Part shown: positions 51,074 to 62,372 of the stretch, in pieces | Layout: each line of letters starts with the position of its first letter | Numbering within the stretch: the first letter of the stretch is position 1 | Source of the DNA: Chondrus crispus | Taxonomy: Eukaryota > Rhodophyta > Florideophyceae > Gigartinales > Gigartinaceae | Assembly (NCBI RefSeq): GCF_000350225.1 | Contig: NW_005178839.1 | Location: 230,129-294,128, forward strand | Length of the DNA: 64,000 bases | Reading direction: 5' to 3' | Notes under the pieces: model-generated | The model's input: the letters and a program-made list of their open reading frames with translations, nothing else | Told to the model about the DNA's origin: nothing | Database searches by the model: none | Program-made: the position numbers and the translations under genes

Positions 51074-52543
51074 TCATAGACACTGGAAAGTTTCAAGACC
51101 AAGTTGCTCCTCTACCTTCCTTGCTCTAGCTTCGGCCTTCTTCTGACAGACGATGCGATTCGCTACTTGACGACGAACTGCCATGGGATGTGGGGCTAAA
51201 TCACGGACGCCATACGCAATGACACGCAGAGCCAGAGCCTGTTTCTCAGTTCTCAAACGTTTCTTCATTGTCATATAACACGGACTCACGTTCCACCTTC
51301 ATTGCATCCATTTTTCCTTTACTGCCCTTCGCGCACTGTCTAGAATATTTTTCTCCTTGGCTTTCTGCAGCGCCGCCCCAGATGTCAAACATAAACCAAC
51401 TGCAGTGTCCAAGAAACCGCGGCGTAATACCACCGGCTGCAATCCAATGCCATCTCTTTGTAATTGTCGTTTTTTATCGATCATTTTCGATATATCCTCA
51501 ACGCTGATTAGCTTACTATGTTCCTCATAGGACATTGGGCGCGATACGTTCAATAAAGGTCGCCAGTCTAACGGATAGATACCCGATTTCCCAAATGCCT
51601 TCTCAATATTGCTTCTTGTAAAGTTCATTGTGTCGGCTTTCGTTACCAGCTTCAAAAATCAAATACGTCATAGACGTTACTGTTATCGGCAGATGACAGT
51701 CTCTCAACCAGATTACGCAAGTGCATCTTGAAAGGTCCGAACACGCCGACATCTAAGGGCTGTTTCACTCCACTAGTGTGTGATGGCGATGCATAGGCAA
51801 TAACACCAGCTCTATCAAACATATCCAACACACGAAACGTCATGTGATTGCGATATCCATCCATACTAGGAGCAAATTTGACCATTCCTTGTGCGCTCAA
51901 AGTTGTCATTCACGAAAAATGTTGCCCATTCCATGAAGCTGCTGGAGTCAACTCCGGCAATATGTTCACGTGTGGTAATTAAACTGCCATTAAGAAGGAA
52001 ATCGGCAATAGTTTCAACGCATTCTCAATCTCCGTAATTCGATACTCTAAAATTTAGAGACTTGCCTTTTACAACGAAAAGGGGTCGCCCCAAACACTCA
52101 CTGACGAATATAACAGGCATCATGTTAATACGCTCAATGTTTCGGAATTCTGAGGACCTCTGAACCGCAAAAGATGACCTTGTGACGAAATGTTTGCGCT
52201 TGTCTGACTTTAGACAGTCTTTGTTTGGGGAAGTGCCCGTTTCGTCCAAATTTGCGATGTGAAATGAGTCTATACTGTTGCCCTGGATGATTTTCTTGAT
52301 GGATAAAGAATGAGTTGTCAAGTTTTCGGCGTTGCAGGCTCTCCAACGAATCTCCTGTTTATTAGTCGTACGGAGAAAGCTGATGTCATCTTGATGGCGA
52401 CTCAAAATGTTTCGCAAAAACGCCTTGCGGAGGCGATTGTTTATCAAAGGAAGCGCCGCCGCCCGGCCGACGAGACTCGACATCTGCATCCTACCGAGCA
52501 TGGCTCTGAATGAGAAGCAGCAATGGAATAGCCATTTGGTCAT
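51074..52543 (-). pseudogene. pogo/Tigger-type (Tc1/mariner) transposase, decayed
   Basis: Three minus-strand frames make up one DDE_1 transposase. 52543-52025 has a CENP-B-type HTH remnant (NNRLRKAFLRNILSRH) and the first catalytic Asp (FHIANLDETGTSP). 51909-51652 carries the signature PSHTSGVKQPLDVGVFGPFK with the closing acidic residue. 51655-51299 is the C-terminal tail (AFGKSGIYPLDW), running on to about 51074. At least two frameshifts separate them, and the stretch with the second catalytic Asp, around 51950, is not clean. No longer active. Confidence 0.8.
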
Positions 52544-52765
52544 TCATGGTCGTGACGGTGGCTGCTCGTTCGTGAAAACACCATCATGATTGAGCTCAGC
52601 TCACAGCACACACTGTACATACTGTAGTTAGAGCTCTGACGGCGTCATCGCCGGCGTCCGGTGAGTACAAAGCATGCGTACAGTAGGGGGACGCACATTG
52701 GTTGGGTAAATTTATCAATGCAGAAGGGGTGCGCTTACAGATACACTAGCAGATATGAAGGTGAA

Positions 52766-54600
52766 TTATACTTCTATCGGGTACGTGATGTCCGCAACGT
52801 GTGTCGGTAGGCGAGAAAGGATAGCTGCAGCGACACTGGACCATATGGCAAAGCTCAGGCGTTGGTGAATGCGTGACTTTGCAGTTGCTATCGTGCAGGA
52901 GCTGCGGAGAGCGATCAGTTTTGCATGAGCGTCCATGACTTGAAGCGTAGATTGTGAGGGCGCACCCAGAGTGTCGAAGGACAGTGGTTGAAAGTGCCAG
53001 TCCAGGGACGGGGGAGGACCGTGGTCCTCGATAAGCAGAGCGTTGCGGATGGTGCGGTCGAGGGCCTTGCGCTTGCGATACGCGCCTGCTTCGGCGGCTC
53101 CAGCACTGTGGCGCGCGGCTTGGTATAACACGCCTTTACGAAACGGGCTGCCAATAGTGATATCATAAGCCGTTGGCTTATCTGGAAGCAGACCGGGAGG
53201 AGGCGGCGAGGGCTGTACGAGTATGTCGGCAGGGCGTGCAGCGGTATTGGGTATGAGAAACGGGACCTCGAGGGAGTAGGCCAGACCAGCTGGACGGAAG
53301 ATTGTCGGGCAAAGACATTCCGGACGGTTTTATGTCGGTGTACCGTGCCGAAACCGTGGCGACATATAGTAGCATGGTCGCCTCTGGTGTCCATCGGTTT
53401 AGAGCAATGGGAGCAACGCAGCGGGGAGACGGAATCTTGTGTGACGTGAGCATCTAGGTGGCGTCGGAGCATCGTGGCCCACGTGGCATTGTGAACGCGA
53501 GACGTAGCAGCTGGGTGGGCAGTGAGGAAGGATGTAGCACCCGGGGAAAGTAAGGAATTATACCTGACTCGTCTGCGTATGCTTGCGGTGCTGTGGTCAG
53601 CTGGAGCAGGAAACGACTCCCAAAGGTTCTTTTGCCAGTATGTGCGGGCTGCTGCACTTTGTTGCGCCTGAAGTAAAACGTTGTGTATGCGTTCAGGTCG
53701 CGACACTAAGGCAGCTGGTTCTAAGCAACCGAGATCCGCCTCCGTCAACGCAAAGTGTGGCGGTTGTACACTGGGGGGCAAGTTTCTGAGGACCACACGC
53801 AGGGTGCTTCTTGCAAAACGCTGATATTGTGTGACGGAGGGGAACTGGGGGCCCTGCAAGCGGACGGGGGCGGCGTCAATGAGACTGGCTCCGTATGAGG
53901 CGTGGATAGTGGAAGCCAAGGACGTGAAGCCGTGGCCTCCATGCCTGAACGGCAAGCGAATTTGAGCCGCGATGGTTGGGGAAAGAGTCACACTATTAAA
54001 GCGAGCATACGCGTCAAGTTGTTCCCGGTCAAATTGTTGGGCGTATGACAGAGCAAAGTCCGGGGTAACCAGGCGAAAAAGATGCTGCACACGATAGGCA
54101 GAAGCGGAAACCCGGTGTAAGTGGAAGCGGGTTCGAGCTTCAGGTATTCGGTCTAGCTGGGGAAGGGCGTTGTTGCACTGCAGTAATTTTTTCTGTATCT
54201 ACTGTGTCATGAAGCCATGTGAACCGATTGGGGCTCCGAGGAGGTCCAGTCCTTCCTCTGCAACACGGAACGGGGCCACATTAAACAGGGGGCTCAGAAT
54301 TTCAGGGTTGACGGTGGGCCAAAACACACGTGTCTTTGTAGGGTTCAGTAAAAACTGTTGTTTAGGGCCTTCTGCTTAGATAGTGGCGAGCGCTTTCACT
54401 ACTTCCTCAACTCTGCCGACAATCGTGCCGTCGTCGGCATACCATCTGTTCATGAGGAGGTCGCATGACTCGGAGATGTGGCGTGCAAGCGGCTGCAGGG
54501 CGAGTGAGAACAAGAACATGCTGGACGGGTCTCCTTGTTGAGTCCCTTCTCGACTGGACATTATGTGCGCAAGCATTTCTGTTGGATTTCGCTACTACAT
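52766..54600 (-). pseudogene. Non-LTR retrotransposon (LINE) fragment, RT and C-terminal endonuclease-like part
   Basis: From 54576 leftward: the RT palm, GTQQGDPSSMFLFSLALQPL and WYADDGTIVG (YADD catalytic motif). After stops near 54376 and 54208 the same frame goes on through the thumb to a Cys/His motif (CSHCSKPMDTRGDHATIC, then H and RHK) near 53400-53350. A frameshift near 53190 leads into PTAYDITIGSPF, which resembles the restriction-like endonuclease signature R/PD..DvtV of such elements, then to 52766. The 5' half is missing; the break falls at a run of 24 C. Confidence 0.75.
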
Positions 54601-54610
54601 ATACTGTGCA

Positions 54611-54634
54611 CCCCCCCCCCCCCCCCCCCCCCCC
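54611..54634 (+). repeat. Homopolymer of 24 C
   Basis: Unbroken C run marking the 5' truncation of the LINE fragment. Homopolymers of this length are mutation and assembly prone. Confidence 0.95.
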
Positions 54635-55173
54635 TCCCACCTGTCTCCTGGCCAGGGGGCACTCCCTTTTACCACAATTTCCGTGGCAAAACTCATTTTT
54701 TGTGCACAAAAAAGAAAAATATGACTCTGACACAAAAAATAATTTCCGGAGGCGGCGCCCATTATTAACAGGGGCGAAATCTGTGAGACCAACAGTGCAA
54801 GGTGAAACTGTGAATGTCCAGCAAGGTAAGTACAGGCATCCCACCCAAAAACCTGCGAATTTCTTCGTCTATGCCAGCAACGTGCTCACAATTCTCAACA
54901 CAGCCCCTTCTCATGCTGCAATATTTTCCCACAACCGTTGTCACTCTGTTGGAAATGCACTGGTACCAGCAATAACCCCGCTTGCAATATCTACCCCTCA
55001 TCCCTCTCTTAAGGTCAGCTTTGCATGTCTTCCCGTGTCTCATTTCTTCCCTCCTTCCTCACACATCATTCACTCACACACCATTCAGGAGACTTCACCT
55101 GTCCCAGCTTTCACCGCTTCCAACTCACCACGTCGGTTTTGTCGCTCACGCAAAAGAAGACCGAAAACCCAGG

Positions 55174-57126
55174 ATGGACATTCCGCCACCTCCTCCACCG
55201 CCACACCCAGGAAATCTCGACCCTACCGTTATGCCCAGCTCCCAGTCACAAATGGCATCTCCTTTAGCTGCCCGAGGGACGAAAGTTGACGTCCGCCTCT
55301 CCTGTCGAGGTCTCGTTGGTTTAGATCCGAGTCCACCTTCCAGTTTTGCCGTCGTGTTCCATAAGACGTCTGGAAAGTCCGACTGGAGAGAAATCTCTCG
55401 CTCGGAAACCTCTCGACGTAATGCCGACCCGGATTATCGTCGCATTTTCCAGATAGAGTATCGCTTCGAACTCTACCAGGAGCTCCGCATTGTTATTTTT
55501 GACAGATCCACTGAATCCGAGAATTTGCAACACCACTCGTTAATCGGCGTTGCCGACTGCACACTTGGCAAGATTGTATCTGCAAGGAGTGCTTCCCTAG
55601 AGATCAACCTGATTAATGTCCAGAGAGGCGGAGAAAAAGTGGGTACCGTTCTGCTCCAGGCTGAAGAGATACTTTCGGCGAAGAAGATGATAACAATTGA
55701 GATGTCTGTCGCCCAACTGATGTCCGAAGAACAAACATCAGCTCAAAATGCCTACCTAGAATCGTTGAAGACCCAAGCAAATGCTCCGATCGACAAGCCT
55801 CAGTTGCAAAGACGAGGTCCTGCCGTCATTGTTAACCGCTTTCGCAAGGAACCCAAGCAACCAGCTGTGCTACCAGCCCATCTTGAAAACCAAGTTCAGA
55901 AGGAAGTCCTTTCTCGAGCAGCCGTTCATCAGGAAATACAAAAAATCGTCACTGCTCCACCGCCGTTTGTTCCTTTTCTGACTATCATGCGCGCCCCAAA
56001 GTCCGCGACAGCTGCGTTGGACTGGAACTCTCCTGATATCCAATGGGAAGAAGTGCACAAATCGACGCAAATCAAAGACTACACAGATTTAGTCCGAGGA
56101 ATCAAACTTGAGCCATTTACGTTATCTGAGTACGATCTGACCGAAGGTGATGAGTCACGGTTACTGAAGATAGCTATCGTCCAATCTCAGTCTGGCGACT
56201 CGGGAAAGATTGTTGGTCAAATAGTCACTCACTTTCCTGCCCTGAAGCGCACATGCACCAATGCACAAGATCCGATACTTCGCCTTCAACCAACAGGCAT
56301 TCTCACTATTCAAAACTATTCCGAAGAGGTTCAACCGTCCTTCATGGAGTATCTGAAAGGTGGATGGTGCGATTTCGGGCTTGTCTGTGCTGTTGACTTT
56401 ACCTCATCGAACGGCGATCCGCGGAGGCCGGGGACGCGGCATTACAACCCAGTCCCAGGTGCTGGCCCAGTCCCTCCGAACGAGTACGAAGCGGCGATGC
56501 GAACGGTTGGGAATATGCTGTCGAGTTACTCCTCGGATTCCCGAATCCCAGCATATGGATTTGGGGCGAACCTCCCGCCATCATACGACATATCTCATTG
56601 CTTTCCAGTTACAGAATACGAACTAGGGGATCCTTACTGCAACGGGGTTGATGGCCTCGTGCGGGCTTACCAAGCGACTCTAAGCCGGGTTCAGCTGTAT
56701 GGCCCCACTATCTTTTCAGAGGTTTTGCGAACAGTGGGAACAATTGTGTCAAGGCGGGCAGAAGCTGCTGCTCGCGCTGGTAACGCTAGTCTGGCATATA
56801 CAGTGCTTCTCATTCTCACCGACGGTGTCATTAGTGACTACGACGCGACCACAGCGGAGCTTATCAAGTTGAGCGCACTTCCATTGTCAATCGTAATTAT
56901 TGGCGTCGGGTCGGAGGATTTTGGCAAGATGCATGCTTTGGACAGCTCAAACGGTCTGTTGCGCAGAGGTGCCGAATTTGCCTTACGAGAGTTTGTACAG
57001 TTTGTCCCGTTTCAAGAATTTAGAGGAGACCTTTCACAGATGGCCGAGCGCGTATTAGGGGGCATTCCGGACCAAGTATTAAGTTACGTCACAAAAGTTC
57101 GCGGAGAGGGTGCTCCCGTTCGCTAA
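55174..57126 (+). CDS. Copine (two C2 domains and a von Willebrand A/copine domain), 650 aa
   Basis: Ca2+-dependent phospholipid-binding protein family of the cytosol and membranes. I chose ATG 55174 (MDIPPPPPPP) because upstream codons (to 54982) read like 5' UTR. Residues 36-140 are C2A (KVDVRLSCRGL, RIFQIEYRFEL, IGVADCTLGKIV) and about 265-375 are C2B (FLTIMRAPKS, LKIAIVQSQSGD). Residues 395-640 are the copine A domain with the MIDAS motif DFTSSNG, IPAYGFGA, SHCFPVTE and LLILTDGVISD. Several C2A Asp positions that bind Ca2+ in other copines are Ser or Pro here (LDPSPPSSF; HSLIG for ADFLG). Longer than typical copines (about 550 aa) owing to the Pro-rich N-terminus. Intronless, ends TAA 57124-57126. 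Confidence 0.92.
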   Translation: MDIPPPPPPPHPGNLDPTVMPSSQSQMASPLAARGTKVDVRLSCRGLVGLDPSPPSSFAVVFHKTSGKSDWREISRSETSRRNADPDYRRIFQIEYRFELYQELRIVIFDRSTESENLQHHSLIGVADCTLGKIVSARSASLEINLINVQRGGEKVGTVLLQAEEILSAKKMITIEMSVAQLMSEEQTSAQNAYLESLKTQANAPIDKPQLQRRGPAVIVNRFRKEPKQPAVLPAHLENQVQKEVLSRAAVHQEIQKIVTAPPPFVPFLTIMRAPKSATAALDWNSPDIQWEEVHKSTQIKDYTDLVRGIKLEPFTLSEYDLTEGDESRLLKIAIVQSQSGDSGKIVGQIVTHFPALKRTCTNAQDPILRLQPTGILTIQNYSEEVQPSFMEYLKGGWCDFGLVCAVDFTSSNGDPRRPGTRHYNPVPGAGPVPPNEYEAAMRTVGNMLSSYSSDSRIPAYGFGANLPPSYDISHCFPVTEYELGDPYCNGVDGLVRAYQATLSRVQLYGPTIFSEVLRTVGTIVSRRAEAAARAGNASLAYTVLLILTDGVISDYDATTAELIKLSALPLSIVIIGVGSEDFGKMHALDSSNGLLRRGAEFALREFVQFVPFQEFRGDLSQMAERVLGGIPDQVLSYVTKVRGEGAPVR

Positions 57127-57394
57127 AGGTGTTTCCAAGCACTGCGTTCCCAGCATGCATAAAGTGTCTTTCTTAGGGACGCGTGATTTTACTGTATTAG
57201 CTTGTTAAGTTCTTCGTGGACAAGAAGGCGGGTGCTGCGGAGCCAATCTATATGAACATGAGATAGTAACAGGCTAGACAAATTTGGTCGAATGCCGAAG
57301 AGCTGTGCTGTGCTGCAGCAGCACGAACACTGTCTGTTTGAGTTCCCAAATAACCAGGGATGACGTCAATTTTCCGAAGCGCGACTACAACTGC

Positions 57395-58330
57395 CTAGTC
57401 GGACATTGTGACTTCCTCGACTTCTGAGTATGGGGTTGGCGTATGCCTCTTCTTCTTCTTGTTCTTGCCTGCCTTGTTAAGCTCAATCCTTCTTCTGAAG
57501 ACAAATTCTTCATACTTTTCAGAGTCCCAAAGCTCCTCACTGACATACAATTGCTGATCTTTAACAGATAGGCTCTCCCAAGCTTGGTCAGAAAGCTTCA
57601 TGTTCTTTTGTATCAGGTAAATCTTATCACTGTCTGAGTACTCCTGCTTTCGAATCTTGTATGCGACAATCCAATTAATGTTCCACAGCATTACTCTTGC
57701 GACGCAGCCCGGTAGAGCCATTAGCTTGAAGATTATCAGATTTCGCCAGTCCGGCTCTTCAAGCCCCACGACGTCGAGATTGATCATGGCTTCAGCCTCT
57801 TCTTTTGTCTTCGCCTGCTTTGATTTCACTAGACGTGAGACTTCCCTCTTGAACTCCTGAGATTCTCGTAATCTTTGAAGAGTCTGTTTGTAAGAATAGT
57901 TCATATTCAGCCAGTGAAGAAGCGTGACAATACCAACTATTCCCGTGAGAACGAAATATACGTTGGATTTCGGGGCGTATACATCTTTGGCGTTGTCCAT
58001 CAGGTATTGCCAGTACTTTCCCGGGTTGTCCAAGAAATCCTCATACTTCGCACGCTTCTCATTGTCTGTCAGTGTTTCATATGCAGTTCCAATCTTTGCA
58101 AACTCCTCTACGGCCCCTTCAACCCCTGGCCTCTTGTCTGGATGTAATTCGGCGGAGAGACGTCGATATGCACGCCGTACCTCAGCCTTCGTCGCATTGC
58201 GACGCACTCCCAGTAGCTCGAAGCAGTTGTCATCCCCGCAGAAGAGGGCTGCTGCCTGCGTGGAAATCAAAAGAACTATTACCAAGGAGCAGAGCGAAAG
58301 GGACCCGCCACGCTTCGGTCGAAAGCTCAT
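57395..58330 (-). CDS. ER membrane J protein, DNAJC25 type (311 aa)
   Basis: Hsp70 co-chaperone of the ER. Start set at ATG 58330 (MSFRPKRGGS), which gives a signal peptide (LSLCSLVIVLLISTQAAA); a longer frame to 58417 spoils it. J domain at residues about 38-105 with the catalytic HPD (SAELHPDKRPG) and FAKIGTAYETLTDNEKRAKY. One clear membrane segment (VYFVLTGIVGIVTLLHWL, about 122-140) and a weaker one (RNLIIFKLMALPGCVARVML). The tail is Lys rich (KAGKNKKKKRH). Family members are usually around 360 aa. Convergent with the copine gene, 268 bp apart. Intronless. Confidence 0.92.
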   Translation of the reverse strand: MSFRPKRGGSLSLCSLVIVLLISTQAAALFCGDDNCFELLGVRRNATKAEVRRAYRRLSAELHPDKRPGVEGAVEEFAKIGTAYETLTDNEKRAKYEDFLDNPGKYWQYLMDNAKDVYAPKSNVYFVLTGIVGIVTLLHWLNMNYSYKQTLQRLRESQEFKREVSRLVKSKQAKTKEEAEAMINLDVVGLEEPDWRNLIIFKLMALPGCVARVMLWNINWIVAYKIRKQEYSDSDKIYLIQKNMKLSDQAWESLSVKDQQLYVSEELWDSEKYEEFVFRRRIELNKAGKNKKKKRHTPTPYSEVEEVTMSD

Positions 58331-58865
58331 CGCGATGGCGTTAAAGAAACTGTTGCTGATATGCAAAAGCTTGGTGAACCCGATACTACAGCTACACTTT
58401 GAAACAATAACGCCCAACCGCGATTATTCGTACGAACTGATCCCCAAAGAAAAGAGCTATTCGCATTTATGCGAACATCGCCGCAGGAGCCGTGTTGCTT
58501 CCCTTGCCAAAACCAAGGATCATGCATAGATGGGCACCAAAACTGCCGTCCAATGAAAACTAATTATGGGCGCTCCTTTTCAAAAAGATTGACCACACTG
58601 AATCTTTACAGTGGTCGACGCGAATACAATTTCACAAAAAGGGGGGATTGGCGATATAGTGCTACCCTGTGTCAGTGGGCCGAAAACGGCACTAACCAGA
58701 CATTATCCCCTAAACCTAAAGATAATGAGATTTAGGGTGTGTCCACCGGGGCGCTGCAAACGCCAAAAATTGCGCTATACGAAATCCTACGTGTAATGTA
58801 GTGACTGGATAGCTATAAACGAATTTTGCAGTTCTGTGTGTGCAGTCCACCGGTTGTCGAGGTTT
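58331..58865. other. Spacer between J protein gene and DIRS element
   Basis: 535 bp, containing the J-protein promoter side. No gene or repeat seen. Confidence 0.5.
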
Positions 58866-59409
58866 AGTGCATTCATTGGCAATTGAAAGGTGAATTTGGA
58901 CAAGGGGGCTTTTCGGTTGGAACGCACGACAACTCAGCAGAAAGTGGAAAACAAGTGGACCATTTCAGCCGCACCAAGCCAAGTCAGGATGACTTGGCGA
59001 CAAGTCAGCGCCAAGCCACACGCCATGATTTGGAATGATTCTTCGTTCCCGTAATGAAGAACTTGGCAAAAGCAAAAAATCAGCACCAAGTCACTAATGA
59101 CTTGGTACTGTTTCTTCATTCGCGTAATCAACACTTGGCAGAAAATGAATCATCACCAAGTCACACGCAATGGTTTGGTACCCCCACTATGACTTGGAAA
59201 TGATTGCGAATAATTCTTCATTCGCGTCATGGAACTTGGCAGAAATGGAAATTCGGCCACTGTCCGAAAACAGGGCTGTATAAGAGAGGCACGTCAAACT
59301 CTCTCACCACTCTTCTCTCTTCCTCAAGTCGTCGCTTGTTCTCGTTTCACAACTCAACAAGCTCCAGACGGATCATCGTCACGGCCGGCTCTCAACAAAA
59401 TCGCGCATT
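58866..59409 (+). promoter_or_regulatory. 5' region and promoter of the DIRS-like unit, with internal repeats
   Basis: Contains three diverged iterations of TTCTTCATTCGCGTAAT followed by AACTTGGCAGAAA (at 59039, 59112 and 59214) and many ACTTGG/CCAAGT half-sites, then TATAAGAGAGG at 59278 as a likely core promoter, about 130 bp before the first ATG. Confidence 0.65.
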
Positions 59410-60399
59410 ATGCCTAATGCTGAAGAAGTCCAATCTTCGTCCGGATCCGCAGGCATCTCTGGTCCAGTGCCCACTTTGGAAAACCAGCCTTCTACCAGTC
59501 GCCCTCCGTCTGCCGCTCTCGTCAACATGGTCAACTCACTGGAAACGCAGGTCGCCCAGATTCTCCCGCTGCTCCCGAACCGCCCCGCTGGTACGGCTCC
59601 TACCGCCGCTACCGCTGAGGCTCCAGCCGCTCCGCCGGCTTTACAAGCCGCCGAGGAACCGGGTGCCAGGACCCCCCACGCGGGCCCTGCACCACCGCAG
59701 CTCACGTCTGCTCACGCCGTCTACGCCGACAGGGGACTTCAGTTCACACTTCCAGCTCCGACTGCTCAAGGAATCGCTGACACCGTCGCTACACGCCAAC
59801 AGTACGGGGAAACTTGGAAACTCAACTTCTTCCAGAAACCCGCTACCCAGGCCCCATTCCCCGCCAAACGCTTCATTCCTGAAAACGAGAAGCTGTTCGG
59901 GCGCATCAAGGAATCGGACACAAGGGACGGTTGGGAAGCTGAGGTACTCTGGAACGTCGGTTACAACACGGAAACTGCCCTCGCCGCATCTCACAAAGTG
60001 GCGGAGGCCTTGTCCACTGGAAACACTCAAGCCGCTACTGAGGCCTTTTCAGTCCTGAACCACTACCTCCAAGCCTCGTACGAACGGGTGCAGGAGCGAG
60101 TCGACTTCTTCTCAGACTCTGTGGAATCAGGCAAGTCCGAGGCGGTACTTCTCCAGAAGTACCTACGCGAGCAATATCAGCCCTACGTGTCCCAACTCTA
60201 CAGGGACACCAAGGAGAAGTTTGCCGAACTCCGCTCCCAGGCCTACGCCAAGGAATTCAACAAACAAGCTGCTCGCAACTCAGGAACACAGGCTACAGGA
60301 CTTGTCTCAAGGGGACTTTCAGGAAAAGAGGCGCAGCGGTATCCGCCGCGGAACCCCAATTCAGGAGGCTCAGGCTCTTCCGGGTCTAGCTCCAAGTAA
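59410..60399 (+). CDS. DIRS ORF1, Gag-like (329 aa)
   Basis: ATG start MPNAEEVQ; the same start is present in the next copy at 63969. N-terminal third Ser/Pro/Ala rich (PAGTAPTAATAEAPAAPP), middle part helical (FIPENEKLFGRIKESD, VLNHYLQASYERVQERVDFF), tail Gly/Ser rich. No zinc knuckle. Presumed structural protein by position. Its TAA overlaps the ATG of ORF2 as TAATG (60397-60401), so ORF2 may be translated by stop-restart. Confidence 0.7.
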   Translation: MPNAEEVQSSSGSAGISGPVPTLENQPSTSRPPSAALVNMVNSLETQVAQILPLLPNRPAGTAPTAATAEAPAAPPALQAAEEPGARTPHAGPAPPQLTSAHAVYADRGLQFTLPAPTAQGIADTVATRQQYGETWKLNFFQKPATQAPFPAKRFIPENEKLFGRIKESDTRDGWEAEVLWNVGYNTETALAASHKVAEALSTGNTQAATEAFSVLNHYLQASYERVQERVDFFSDSVESGKSEAVLLQKYLREQYQPYVSQLYRDTKEKFAELRSQAYAKEFNKQAARNSGTQATGLVSRGLSGKEAQRYPPRNPNSGGSGSSGSSSK

Positions 60400-62372
60400 T
60401 GGTCCGCAAACCGGACCCTTCAGTGCTATGGCGAAACCCACACCGCCAAGCACGTTTCTGGGCCGAAGGGCTCAGGGCTCCGGACTTCCTAGTCCGCGAA
60501 GGGCTCAGGGCTCCGGACTTCCTAGTCCGAGCCATCAAGTTCGGGGTGTACGAGAAGCCGGTCAACTCAGCCAAATTGGCCACACGCTTCGTACTCCCCG
60601 AGATCCCGGTGGAACCTCTGGATTTGGACTGGCTACGCAACGAACTCGCCGATGCCACGCGCCGCCATATCTACGAGGAAATCTCCCCGGTGGAGGCTCA
60701 CCGCCTCAACAAGCAAGGATTCCCTATCTCCAACGCCTTCATCGTGCGCACGGAAAAGCGACTATTGGTCGTCAACCCCAAGCGACAGTCAGATCTCTTT
60801 CGGTCTGTTCCCGTCAAAATGGAAACACTGGAATCCTTCGCTTTGGAAATCAAGCCGAACGACCACCTGCTCTCGTTCGACATAGAGAAAGGGTACCATC
60901 ATTTCAGGCTACATCCAGCTATCCGCAACTGGTTCCTCTTCAGAATCGATGGACGTTACTTTCGCTGTATCGCCCTACCGTTTGGATGGAAGCTATCTCC
61001 GTTCTACTTCGTCAAGTTCATGCGACCTTTCGTCGAGTACATCAGGGACCGGCTCAATCTCCGCATCCACCCGTACATGGACGATTTTCTGGTCGCAGTT
61101 CAAGGTCACACCGAACTCCGCAGAGCCCAGCGGCTCCTGGACTAACTGCTGCAGAAAACCGGTCTCCGCAGAAAGCCAGGCAAAGGCTGCTGGGACGGGT
61201 CGCAACGATTGGACCACCTCGGTTTCGTGATCGACACCAAGGCTCAAGTATTCGGGATCACGGACAAACGGATTCAGAAGATTCAGGCTATCGCTCGGAA
61301 ACTGCTACAACAAGCCCGACAGAACCGTCGGTTGGTGGAAACATCGTTGTTACGCCACTTCCTCGGGGTGGCCATCTCATGCTCTCTGGCCATGCCTCTC
61401 GCCCGCTTCTACACCCGTTCACTGTACGACTCACTACGGGGACCAACGAAGCGGCGCGTGAACCTCAAACACGCAGCCATCCGGGACCTGATACACTGGA
61501 AAGAATTGGTCAAATCACCGTCTACGCGCCCTCTCCATCACCAAACGGCCACAATGGCAATGCACTCCGATGCATCAACCTCAATCGGGATGGGAGGGAC
61601 ACTGGGACACGACCTCAGGATGGCGGAACCAGGGGTCTGGGAAGCGAAAGGGCTCTGGGATCCGCATCTGCGTACGAAGCCCATCACCTTTCTGGAACTC
61701 AGGGCAGTAACGGACAATCTGAAGGCATTCGCAGACGACCTTCGCACGGGGACCCATCTCCGCGTATGGGAGGACAATCAGGCCGTGGTCCACATACTCA
61801 ACACGATGACCACGCGCTCACCAGCCCTCATGAAGGAATTGCGGGCGCTACACAGGGTACTGCTCAAGCTGGGAATCTCAATCGAGTCACGATACGTCCC
61901 TTCTGCCGTCAACCGCTTCGCAGATCGCCTCTCTCGCTTTCGTTCACTGGACGACTGGAGGATCAACACCCGGACAATCAGGGCGCTCTTACACGAGATG
62001 GATCCAACAATCGACCGGTTCGCGGATCAAGAATCAACGATCTGCCGCCAGTTCAACAGCCGCTACCGCTCACCGGGATCCTCAGGAATCGATGCGCTAC
62101 AGCAACATTGGGGACAAAAGATCAACTTCTGGAACCCACCGCTCAAGCTCATCCCACTCGTCGTGGAGGAGATCATCCAGGAAACGGCACAGGGCTTCCT
62201 GGTCACCCCGGGGTGGCCCACTCAGTCGTGGTGTCGTCGCCTCAAGGAAATCGGAACGTTTCAGCTGTTTCAGGCGCCAGACGTCTATCTACCCCCATTG
62301 TGGGCACCACAGCACCTGCCGGCCCCACCATGGAAAATAGCCATCTGGACGATACGCAGCAACTTCCGCTAG
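60399..62372 (+). pseudogene. DIRS ORF2: reverse transcriptase, RNase H and C-terminal domain (one stop)
   Basis: RT motifs in order: LLSFDIEKGYHHFRLH, LPFGWKLSPFYFVKFM and the catalytic YMDDFLVAV (near 61078). RNase H follows (MHSDASTSIGMGG, ELRAV, WEDNQAVVHIL, NRFADRLSR), then the post-RNase H segment usual in DIRS elements (DRFADQES, NFWNPPLKLIPLVVEEI, PGWPTQSW). TAA at 61143-61145, just after the palm (RLLD), interrupts an otherwise open frame. A 33-bp unit is tandemly duplicated at 60465-60530, giving twice EGLRAPDFLVR near the N-terminus. Another frame (60221-62416) stays open over the whole ORF. Confidence 0.88.

Noticed and set aside
54982..55173. Upstream in-frame extension of the copine
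   Set aside because: Sequence is Ser/His/Leu-rich without similarity to copines; the ATG at 55174 fits better.
58331..58417. Upstream in-frame extension of the J protein
   Set aside because: It would bury the clear signal peptide that starts at 58330.
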